This document shows positions 1 through 5,325 of a stretch of 6,324 nt of DNA, in pieces. The stretch's first letter is position 1; each line of letters starts with the position of its first letter. The notes beneath the pieces are model-generated. The model had not been told where the DNA came from, made no database searches, and saw nothing but the letters and a program-made list of their open reading frames with translations. Both the position numbers and the translations under genes were made by a program. The stretch comes from JAVBLF01 sp031553675 (GTDB lineage Bacteria > Bacillota > Clostridia > Christensenellales > CALWSW01), in contig JAVBLF010000099.1 of the NCBI GenBank assembly GCA_031553675.1, positions 1 to 6,324 of the forward strand, in the 5' to 3' direction.

Positions 1-167
1 TCGCGGTCGACGTAGTCCCAATAGCGGCGAAGCTGGTCGAGCTCGCTCTCGATGGCGTCCCAATCGCCGAGGATCTCCTGTTCGTCCGCGCCAGCCTGAA
101 GCAGGGCGGCACATACGCCGTCGAGATCCGCGGCTTCGCAGCGAACCGTCACGCGCAACCAATCCAT
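1..167 (-). CDS. prmA: Ribosomal protein L11 methyltransferase PrmA, N-terminal fragment (cut by window edge)
   Basis: Only the first 55 codons are present. The gene continues beyond position 1. The visible protein opens with MDWLRVTVRCEAADLDGV and later has LRRYWDYVDR. These resemble the N-terminal substrate-recognition domain of PrmA in Firmicutes, which typically starts M-(D/K)-W-hydrophobic and carries a W-D-Y-(V/I)-D segment about 50 residues in. PrmA is a cytoplasmic SAM-dependent enzyme that trimethylates ribosomal protein L11. The catalytic domain is outside the window, so the call rests on this short N-terminus and on its place after an rRNA methyltransferase gene. The ATG at 167 is fixed by a perfect AGGAGG seven bases upstream. 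The gap to the preceding ypsC stop is only 24 bases, so the two are probably cotranscribed. Confidence 0.72.
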   Translation of the reverse strand, partial: MDWLRVTVRCEAADLDGVCAALLQAGADEQEILGDWDAIESELDQLRRYWDYVDR

Positions 168-174
168 AACGCAT

Positions 175-180
175 CCTCCT
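175..180 (-). promoter_or_regulatory. Ribosome binding site of prmA
   Basis: The minus strand reads AGGAGG, a full match to the anti-Shine-Dalgarno core, followed by a seven-base spacer and ATG at 167. It lies in the 24-base gap after ypsC and decides the prmA start. An ATG nearer the site is out of frame and badly spaced. Confidence 0.8.
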
Positions 181-191
181 GTCGTCGTCGC

Positions 192-1292
192 TCAAAAATA
201 CTGGTAGAGCTGGCAGAGCAAATTGCTGTTGTAGAGCTTTCGTCGCTTGGGGGCGCGCTGGCCGAAGTGGCGCTCAAATTCGGGATCGGCACTCAGAAGC
301 GCGTAACGCCAGCCGTCGAGCGATCGGAAAGCGCGTCCCATGTCGCGCAGCAGGGCGCGCGCTTCGTTTCGCTGCATGAGCCGCTCACCATAGGGCGGAT
401 TGCAGACGATCTGCCCGCGCGACAACTCGCTGGCCGCACGGCGGGCGTCGGCCTGAAAGACACGGAGCGAAACGCCCGCGTTTTGGGCGTGCAGACGCGT
501 CAGGCGCAGCATCTCGGCGTCGATGTCGCTGGCCGCGATGTCTGCGGGGGGCAGGGGCAAGGCGGCCGATCTCGCTTCTTCGCGGGCGTCGCGCCAGAGC
601 GCCTTCGGCATTTGGGCCCAGTCTTCTGCCGCAAAACGCCGCTTCAAGCCCGGGGCGATCCGTTGCGCGATCATAGCCGCTTCGATCGCGATCGTACCCG
701 ACCCGCAGCAAGGATCCCAAAACGGGGTTTCGCCCTGCCAGCGCGTACACTTGACGATGGCGGCGGCGAGCGGTTCGGCGAGCGGCGCGTCGGCGTTGAG
801 TTTGCGATAGCCCCTGCGCCCCAAGCCTGCGCCGCTGGCGTCGATCGCGATCGTCGCTTCGTCTTTGAGCAGGCCGACCTCGATCGTATACGCCGCGCCC
901 GACTCCGGACACCAGGACATGCCATACACGCCTTTCAAGCGTTCCGCGATCGCCTTTTTGACGATCGCCTGACAATCCGACACGCTGTGCAACGCGCTTT
1001 GCGCCGTCTTGCCCTTGACGGGAAAGCTCGCCTCCCGTCCCAGGACGTCTTCCCACGCCAAAGCGCGGACGCCCTCGAAGAGTTCGTCGAAGCTCTGCGC
1101 CGCGAAACGCCCGATCACCCAGAACACGCGATCCGCGCATCGAAGCCAAAGGTTGGCCTTGGCGAGCGTGTCCCAGCCGCCGCCGAAAAAAACCCGCGCG
1201 TCTTCCGCGCGCAGGTCTTGGGCGCCGATCGCTTTCAACTCATCTGAGACAAAGCGCTCGAGGCCGAATTTACAGGTTGCGATAAATTGCAT
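192..1292 (-). CDS. ypsC: THUMP-domain class I SAM-dependent rRNA methyltransferase, YpsC/RlmL family
   Basis: A 366-residue protein, the usual length for B. subtilis YpsC and for the N-terminal methyltransferase half of E. coli RlmL. The N-terminus (MQFIATCKFGLERFVSDEL, then ANLWLRCADRV at 46-56) and a THUMP-type RNA-binding region (roughly 60-155, with SDCQAIVKKAIAERLK) come before the Rossmann domain. SAM motif I is DPCCGSGTIAIEAA (193-206). Motif IV is NPPYGER (298-304), as in enzymes that methylate exocyclic amino groups of bases. KRRKLYN (349-355) near the C-terminus is also family-typical. By homology the target is a guanine N2 of 23S rRNA, but the exact site is not known from sequence alone. 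The start ATG at 1292 has only a weak AGAAG site that touches a perfect palindrome. There is no clear promoter in the 137-base gap, so read-through from the HEAT-like gene upstream is plausible. prmA follows 24 bases later. Confidence 0.93.
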   Translation of the reverse strand: MQFIATCKFGLERFVSDELKAIGAQDLRAEDARVFFGGGWDTLAKANLWLRCADRVFWVIGRFAAQSFDELFEGVRALAWEDVLGREASFPVKGKTAQSALHSVSDCQAIVKKAIAERLKGVYGMSWCPESGAAYTIEVGLLKDEATIAIDASGAGLGRRGYRKLNADAPLAEPLAAAIVKCTRWQGETPFWDPCCGSGTIAIEAAMIAQRIAPGLKRRFAAEDWAQMPKALWRDAREEARSAALPLPPADIAASDIDAEMLRLTRLHAQNAGVSLRVFQADARRAASELSRGQIVCNPPYGERLMQRNEARALLRDMGRAFRSLDGWRYALLSADPEFERHFGQRAPKRRKLYNSNLLCQLYQYF

Positions 1293-1304
1293 GGTTTTTT
1301 TCTT

Positions 1305-1328
1305 CTACTTTTCTTGTAAGAAAAGTAG
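1305..1328. repeat. Perfect inverted repeat abutting the ypsC start
   Basis: Arms CTACTTTTCTT (1305-1315) and AAGAAAAGTAG (1318-1328) are perfectly complementary around a two-base centre. Flanking bases (1329-1338 against 1295-1304) allow imperfect extension. In ypsC mRNA the last bases of the 3' arm form part of the weak AGAAG ribosome binding site, so the hairpin could limit access to the ypsC start. Its AT-rich composition differs from the GC-rich surroundings, which would fit a dispersed repeat. A two-base loop would open in RNA to about nine pairs. Confidence 0.75.
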
Positions 1329-1350
1329 CAAAAGAACTTCTGTATGCCCC

Positions 1351-1384
1351 TGAAATCGCCGCCAGGATCGTGGCGGCGATTTCA
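1351..1384. other. Strong GC-rich hairpin between the HEAT-like gene and ypsC
   Basis: Arms TGAAATCGCCGCC (1351-1363) and GGCGGCGATTTCA (1372-1384) form a perfect 13-base-pair stem with an eight-base loop. It lies 45 bases downstream of the HEAT-like gene stop. On the minus strand it is followed by GGGGCATACAG and not by a T-tract, so it is not a standard intrinsic terminator. It may protect the 3' end of the upstream message, act as a processing site or weak attenuator, or be part of a repeat element together with the neighbouring palindrome. Confidence 0.7.
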
Positions 1385-1411
1385 AAGTGGCTTGCTTCAG
1401 GAATCGGAGGA

Positions 1412-1430
1412 GGTGCGGGGGTGCGGGGGT
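1412..1430. repeat. Two tandem GGTGCGGG units just after the HEAT-like gene stop
   Basis: On the plus strand GGTGCGGG occurs twice in a row (1412-1419 and 1420-1427), followed by GGT. The last bases overlap the stop codon of the HEAT-like gene. In the mRNA the strand is a C-rich, G-poor run directly after the stop. This could be a simple slippage repeat. Rho loading is possible but unproven. Confidence 0.5.
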
Positions 1431-2236
1431 TATGCCTTGCCGTTCGCGCGTTCGAAGTCGGGATCGTCGGGGAATTGCGGTTCCGCTGTGACCGTTCCGC
1501 CAAACGTTTCGACGGCGTCCTTGAGCGCGACAAAGTCGGCGTATCGTTTGGCGCGGCCCTGTTCGAGCGAGGCTTCGAGGGCGGGGCGCGCGCGATCGTC
1601 GCCGTAGCGTCGCAGCAGCGAAGCGATGAAGCCGACGTCGGCGCCCTCCACCGCAAAGCGTTGCAAAAGGCAGGAAAAGATGCGCTCGTCGGGCGGCATG
1701 TCGGCGAGCAGACCACAGATGCGGTCGGCGGTCGACGGGGATGCATGGGGGAGGGCGGCGAGCAGTTCTTCGAGCACGGTGCTGCCCCGTCCGGCGAGGA
1801 GGTCGGTAGCCAGGTCGCTGGCATCGTCGTCGTTAGGCGCTTCGAGCGCTTTAAGCAAAACGGGCAGCGCATAGGCCGAACCGGATTGGGTCAAAAGCTC
1901 CATCGCGGTCAAGCGCGCTTCGGGCGACGCGCCTTCGAAGCAGCCGAGCGCGATGTCGCGCAACGCGCTTTCACAGGCGCGGCTGTCGCCGATCGCGTCG
2001 AGCATGGGCTCCGGCACGGGCAGACCCGCGACGTGGTAGCTGAGAAAGGCTTCGATCAGCGCATCGGGATCGGATCGGGCGAAGAGTTGCCCGGGCTTGA
2101 CGCCTCGCAGGGCGTCGGAAGGCGTGTCGAGCCAGCGGCGGTAGACGTCCTGTAGCTCGTCGTCGAGCGCGAGGATTTCACCTGCATCTTGGCGTTCCTT
2201 CAGATAGGCACGGAACAGCGCATCGAGGTCCAACAT
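1430..2236 (-). CDS. Conserved-looking all-helical protein with HEAT-like repeats, function unknown
   Basis: I do not recognise a named family. From ATG 2236 the product is 268 residues, acidic and almost entirely amphipathic helix, with no signal peptide or membrane segment, so it should be cytoplasmic. Residues 1-75 (LDALFRAYLKERQ, ELQDVYRRWLDTPSDALRGVKPGQLF) look like a small N-terminal helical cap. Residues about 80-245 hold successive helix pairs such as SPEARLTAMELLTQSGSAYA and ALPVLLKALEAPNDDDASDL, in the style of HEAT or PBS-lyase-like repeats used for protein contacts. The C-terminal tail (250-268) is acidic and looks disordered. A longer reading frame opens at GTG 2302, but that codon lies inside the -35 box. 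The ATG at 2260 would be about ten bases from the predicted transcript start. ATG 2236, with GGGGG about ten bases upstream, is therefore preferred. A scaffold or adaptor role is only an inference from the fold. Confidence 0.8.
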   Translation of the reverse strand: MLDLDALFRAYLKERQDAGEILALDDELQDVYRRWLDTPSDALRGVKPGQLFARSDPDALIEAFLSYHVAGLPVPEPMLDAIGDSRACESALRDIALGCFEGASPEARLTAMELLTQSGSAYALPVLLKALEAPNDDDASDLATDLLAGRGSTVLEELLAALPHASPSTADRICGLLADMPPDERIFSCLLQRFAVEGADVGFIASLLRRYGDDRARPALEASLEQGRAKRYADFVALKDAVETFGGTVTAEPQFPDDPDFERANGKA

Positions 2237-2275
2237 GATCGCAACGCCCCCTTTTCGCATTTGGGTTCTTTTCTC

Positions 2276-2304
2276 ATTGTACCGAACTTGTCGGCATTTC
2301 ACAA
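2276..2304 (-). promoter_or_regulatory. Predicted housekeeping-type promoter of the HEAT-like gene
   Basis: On the minus strand a -35 box TTGTGA (2299-2304, 4 of 6 to consensus) and a -10 box TACAAT (2276-2281, 5 of 6) are separated by exactly 17 bases. The predicted transcript starts near 2269, about 33 bases before ATG 2236. It comes after the terminator of the TPR gene, which is where a new transcription unit would be expected. It may also serve ypsC and prmA. Confidence 0.6.
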
Positions 2305-2316
2305 GTCAATAGACCC

Positions 2317-2467
2317 GTCCGGAAACCCGCTTTCGGGAGGTATCCGAGCAAATCTTTCGTTATGCAAGGAATTGCCGACGACGCATAATCGAAGAAATTC
2401 TGCTAGGAGGCGCTGACGCGGCAGAGCGGAATATTTGCCGGATAGATGCCGGAATGGGTTTCCGGAC
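2317..2467. repeat. Structured intergenic island bounded by a 12-base perfect inverted repeat
   Basis: GTCCGGAAACCC (2317-2328) has its exact reverse complement at 2456-2467, enclosing 127 bases without a credible gene. Inside or overlapping are CCCG-CTTT-CGGG (2326-2337), an imperfect stem pairing TTCGTTATGC (2356-2365) with GCATAATCGAA (2383-2393, one bulge), and CCGGAA/TTCCGG (2449-2465). The island lies between the TPR-gene terminator and the next promoter, so neither predicted transcript obviously includes it. A degenerate mobile repeat, an untranslated RNA or an upstream regulatory site are all possible. Confidence 0.5.
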
Positions 2468-2489
2468 AGGTCTCATGGCAAAAGGCAGC

Positions 2490-2515
2490 AAAAAAGTGGC
2501 GTTTTGGCCACTTTT
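2490..2515 (-). terminator. Intrinsic terminator after the hslO-TPR operon
   Basis: Read on the minus strand, AAAAGTGGC (2515-2507) pairs with GCCACTTTT (2500-2492) around a six-base loop, and the T-run continues to 2490, giving six T in all. The hairpin starts eight bases after the TGA of the TPR gene. Stem, loop and T-tract all match a Rho-independent terminator. The plus-strand reading has only four T and there is no plus-strand gene to serve. Confidence 0.88.
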
Positions 2516-2522
2516 GCGCGAT

Positions 2523-4247
2523 TCATTCGCCGGCGATCAGATCGGGCAGGGCGCGGACGATCGCGTCGATCGCGCGGGCGACGCCGCTGATCTTGGCGTG
2601 GAACTGTTCGGCGGCCTCGCGCTGTGTGAAGCGCTGGGCCAGCGACTGCTTGGCGATGTAGGCGAGCGCGGCGGCGTAGTTTTCCGGTTTTCGGATCGCG
2701 GGGAAGCTGCCGTGCGCGCCGAGGGAGGCGACGAAGTCCTGCCACAGGTCGAGGCCGCGGCGCGCGATGTCGTTTTCGCCGTGCTCGGCGCAGATGTCGA
2801 TGAGAAGCTGGGCGGTCACGCCGTAAGGAGCGGGAAGGCGATCCCAATCGGTTTCATTCCAGACGCTCACCTCGGTCAGGCCCTCGGGGAGCATGGCGAG
2901 ATAGGGACCGTCGATGCCCATGCGGTGCAGCTCGTTCATGGCGGCGTTCTTGTTGGCTTCCTTCGTGCTGTCCTGGAAGAGGTAGTCGCGCAAAAGCGCC
3001 TCGGCACGGTCGGACAGGAAGAGCGGAATGAGGGGGATGGCTGCCGCTTGTGCCGATTCGCCGCCGTGCTGGAGGCCCCAGAGGAGCGCGTCCGCGATCT
3101 CGAGGGCATTTGGGGAATCAAGAGGGGCTTCGCTGGGCGCTTTTTGCAGGCGTTTGAGCAGGGCGATGCGCTTTTTCATCTCCTTGTCGGGGAGGAGAAA
3201 AGCGTAGGGCGGCGTCAGACGCAGCCAATGACCGGCCTTGGCTTTGCGGCCCAAGGCGTCGAAATAGGCGGCGACGGCGTCGTCGGGCATGAGCCGGTGG
3301 AGCTTGCTCCAGACATCGGTGGCCAACGCGGCGTCGCGCAGGGCGTAGGCGTTGACGGCCGAGGCATGCATCATCGCGAGGTTATAAGGATCCTCGAAGA
3401 GGCAGCGCCGGAGAAGCGGCGCGGCGGCCTGGTGTGCGCCGACCTCGCCGAGCGTCACGGCGGCCTGGAAGGTGTCTTCGACCGATTCGTGATCGATTTG
3501 CGATAGGGTCTCGACGCTGCGCGCGAGCAGCACGTCGTCGCCGGTCGATCGGGCGACCATGGCGAGCAGGCAATGCGCTTTGGCGTAGCTGGGGGCTTTG
3601 GCGAGGGCTTCCTCGCAGAGGTCGCGGGCCTTGACGTAGCGCTGTTTGGCCCAGTAGGCGACGGCGAGCGACGTCGTGATTTCGGGGAGGTCGGGCGCCA
3701 TGCCGTGCGCGTGGAGGAGTTGGGCGATCGCGCCGTCGAAGTCGCCTTCGTGCAATTGGCGTTCCCCGTGGCGGGCGAAGATGCGCGCGCCGTTTTCGAT
3801 GGCGTCGCCGTCGGGAAAAAGCCCCTCGGTGCCGTCGAGTTCGATCGCGGCCAGGAGCTCGGAGATCTCTTCGGATTCGGGCGTGACGCCGATCTCCTCG
3901 AGGTTTTGGGTGTAGCGGCGGAAGCACTCGAGCGCGATCTCGTACATCTGGAGCGCGACGTAGTTGCAGCCCAGCCGGTAAAAAAAGCTGGGCGGAACGG
4001 CGTCACAACGCCAAGTCATGCCGAGCAGTGCCTTGTTGGACAGATCGTAGCAACCCATGTCGGCGTAGGTTTCGGCCAAACGAAACCAGGCCTCGACATT
4101 GGAGGGTTCCTGCTCGGTCGCCTTGAGGTAGAGCCCCAGCGCTTCGAGTACGTCGCCTTCCTCGGCGCGCGCGTTGCCGCGGCGCACAAAAAAAGCGGTG
4201 CCTTGGGCAAAGGGGCGGATTTCACCCCTTGCCTTGTCTTTGTTCAT
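2523..4247 (-). CDS. Tetratricopeptide-repeat protein with an uncharacterised helical C-terminal half
   Basis: A 574-residue soluble protein with no signal peptide or membrane segment. TPR-like helix pairs are visible at about 18-50 (ARAEEGDVLEALGLYLKATE, ending EPSN), 51-84 (AWFRLAETYADMGCYDLSNK), 86-119 (RLGCNYVALQMYEIALECF), 157-186 (EGDFDGAIAQLLHAHGMAPD), 187-220 (AYWAKQRYVKARDLCEEALAKAP) and probably 221-254. The rest stays helical but lacks the TPR signature. I assign it no function. TPR arrays normally hold protein partners. The Y-D-L-S-N pattern after the second repeat recalls TPR proteins common in Clostridia, but that is from memory. The ATG at 4247 is set by GAGGAG at a seven-base spacing. 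The gene follows hslO by 48 bases with no terminator between, so it shares the hslO promoter, and it ends at a strong terminator. Confidence 0.88.
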   Translation of the reverse strand: MNKDKARGEIRPFAQGTAFFVRRGNARAEEGDVLEALGLYLKATEQEPSNVEAWFRLAETYADMGCYDLSNKALLGMTWRCDAVPPSFFYRLGCNYVALQMYEIALECFRRYTQNLEEIGVTPESEEISELLAAIELDGTEGLFPDGDAIENGARIFARHGERQLHEGDFDGAIAQLLHAHGMAPDLPEITTSLAVAYWAKQRYVKARDLCEEALAKAPSYAKAHCLLAMVARSTGDDVLLARSVETLSQIDHESVEDTFQAAVTLGEVGAHQAAAPLLRRCLFEDPYNLAMMHASAVNAYALRDAALATDVWSKLHRLMPDDAVAAYFDALGRKAKAGHWLRLTPPYAFLLPDKEMKKRIALLKRLQKAPSEAPLDSPNALEIADALLWGLQHGGESAQAAAIPLIPLFLSDRAEALLRDYLFQDSTKEANKNAAMNELHRMGIDGPYLAMLPEGLTEVSVWNETDWDRLPAPYGVTAQLLIDICAEHGENDIARRGLDLWQDFVASLGAHGSFPAIRKPENYAAALAYIAKQSLAQRFTQREAAEQFHAKISGVARAIDAIVRALPDLIAGE

Positions 4248-4254
4248 TCCATTG

Positions 4255-4260
4255 CTCCTC
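4255..4260 (-). promoter_or_regulatory. Ribosome binding site of the TPR gene
   Basis: The minus strand reads GAGGAG, then seven bases, then ATG 4247. An in-frame TTG six codons upstream overlaps this site and so is unlikely to be the start. A nearer ATG in the spacer is out of frame. Confidence 0.8.
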
Positions 4261-4295
4261 AACAAATCCCTTTTCCGTGGCGCGCGCGAGCGGGT

Positions 4296-5222
4296 TCACG
4301 CGGGGAAGTTTGCGCCGCTGCGGGCGCCCATTAGAATTCTCTCCAACTCTTCGCCCGCAAAATAGTACTGTTTTTGGCAAAAGCGGCAGGTGAGCTCGGC
4401 GCCGTTGTCGCGCTCGATCATGTCTTGCAGCTCGGCTTCTCCGAGCGAGATCAGCACGCGTTCCAACCGTTGGCGCGAGCAATCGCAAGAAAAGCGCGTA
4501 GAGAGTTCGTCAAGCACGGTGAGTGTGAGTCCGGGCAGAACGCGGCCGAGCGCGTCGGGAAGGGAAAGGCCTTCCTTGACGAGTTTCGTCAGTTGGGGAA
4601 CGGACGATTGGCAGGCTTCGACGCGTGCAAACAGATCGTCGTCGCAGCCAGGCAAGGGCTGGACGATCAGGCCGGTCGCGGCCGACACCTCGAAATCGCG
4701 GCTGACGTGGACGCCGAGGTAGACGAGCGCCGGTTGCTGGGCCGAATAGGCGAAATAGGCGCCGAAATCCTCGGCGATCTCACCCGAGACGAGGTCGGCG
4801 CGGCCGATATAGGGTTCTTTCAGGCCGATGTCGCGGATCACGGTGATCGTGCCGTCCTTGCCGACGGCACCGCCGACGTCGAGCTTGCCGGCGCTGCGCG
4901 CGGGGAGTTCGACGCTCGGATCCTGGATATAGCCTTTGACGCTGGCGTCGGAGCGGCCGACGCAAACGATGCTGCCCGCCGGGCCACCGCCCTTGATGAT
5001 GACGGACACTTCGTCGTCTTGGCCCTTTTCCATCGCGCCCAAGAGGGACGCGCCCATCAGGGTGCGGCCGAGCGCCGCCGTGCATGTGGCCGAGGTACTG
5101 TGGTTGACGTGTGCGATCTGGACGAGATCGCGCGCCGATATTGCGTAAAAGCGCGCCTGCCCTCCGTCGATCAAACCGCGGACGAGGACATCGCGCGCAT
5201 GGGTGCTTCTGGCCTGGTTCAA
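4296..5222 (-). CDS. hslO: Hsp33, redox-regulated holdase chaperone
   Basis: A 308-residue cytoplasmic chaperone that binds unfolding proteins when its zinc centre is oxidised. The four zinc-ligand cysteines are present in the family arrangement: C-D-C at 246-248 and C-R-F-C at 279-282, giving CXC-X30-CXXC. Other family segments are TAALGRTLMGASLLGAM (48-64), KGGGPAGSIV (77-86), GKLDVGGAVGKDGTITVIRD (112-131) and SGEIAEDFGAYFAYSAQQP (146-164). The length is close to the usual 290-300. In this frame the only upstream start is TTG 5222, with a weak site (GGA), and a TGA lies just four codons before it (5232-5234). The first ten residues have no counterpart in B. subtilis Hsp33 as I recall it. 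An ATG at 5232 in another frame makes the start uncertain. The gene has its own promoter, and the TPR gene follows in the same operon. Confidence 0.95.
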   Translation of the reverse strand: MNQARSTHARDVLVRGLIDGGQARFYAISARDLVQIAHVNHSTSATCTAALGRTLMGASLLGAMEKGQDDEVSVIIKGGGPAGSIVCVGRSDASVKGYIQDPSVELPARSAGKLDVGGAVGKDGTITVIRDIGLKEPYIGRADLVSGEIAEDFGAYFAYSAQQPALVYLGVHVSRDFEVSAATGLIVQPLPGCDDDLFARVEACQSSVPQLTKLVKEGLSLPDALGRVLPGLTLTVLDELSTRFSCDCSRQRLERVLISLGEAELQDMIERDNGAELTCRFCQKQYYFAGEELERILMGARSGANFPA

Positions 5223-5277
5223 TGCGTTCCATCACTTTCCGCCCGGTGTGAGGCGTGATATTCATTGTTACGCGTAC

Positions 5278-5306
5278 ATTATAACATGGTGGATCTGATC
5301 TGCAAA
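5278..5306 (-). promoter_or_regulatory. Predicted extended -10 promoter of hslO
   Basis: On the minus strand a consensus -10 box TATAAT (5278-5283) is preceded by TGT, the extended -10 TGn motif. A weaker -35 TTTGCA (5301-5306, 4 of 6) stands 17 bases upstream. The transcript would start near 5271, leaving a leader of about 49 bases before TTG 5222. The promoter begins only some 20 bases after the stop of the upstream methyltransferase gene. hslO can therefore be expressed separately from it. Confidence 0.72.
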
Positions 5307-5325
5307 GCAGTGGGCGTCGCCCGTC

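Noticed and set aside
267..1247. Plus-strand open frame (326 codons) opposite ypsC
   Set aside because: Arg/Ala/Gly-rich shadow with no recognisable motif. The minus strand carries the complete methyltransferase.
2360..2476. Minus-strand 38-codon frame beginning MRPVRKP in the intergenic island
   Set aside because: It has no ribosome site, starts just after the terminator and has a composition expected of random GC-rich sequence.
2446..2661. Plus-strand small frame beginning MPEWVSGQ
   Set aside because: It crosses the terminator and runs antisense into the TPR gene. The nearest AGGAGG is about 35 bases too far upstream.
2454..3506. Long plus-strand open frame (350 codons) opposite the TPR gene
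   Set aside because: It is antisense to a well-supported gene with clear TPR repeats, has no good ribosome site, and reflects the codon bias of GC-rich DNA, which keeps the opposite frame free of stops.
4374..5258. Plus-strand open frame (294 codons) opposite hslO
   Set aside because: Shadow of hslO with low-complexity composition and no family motif.
4780..5265. Minus-strand 161-codon frame starting at ATG 5265
   Set aside because: Apart from its first few codons, which matter for the hslO start question, it is an Arg-rich out-of-frame shadow of hslO with no family resemblance.
5307..5325. Terminator after the yqeM-like gene
   Set aside because: The GGGC/GCCC hairpin has only four pairs and no T-tract follows.
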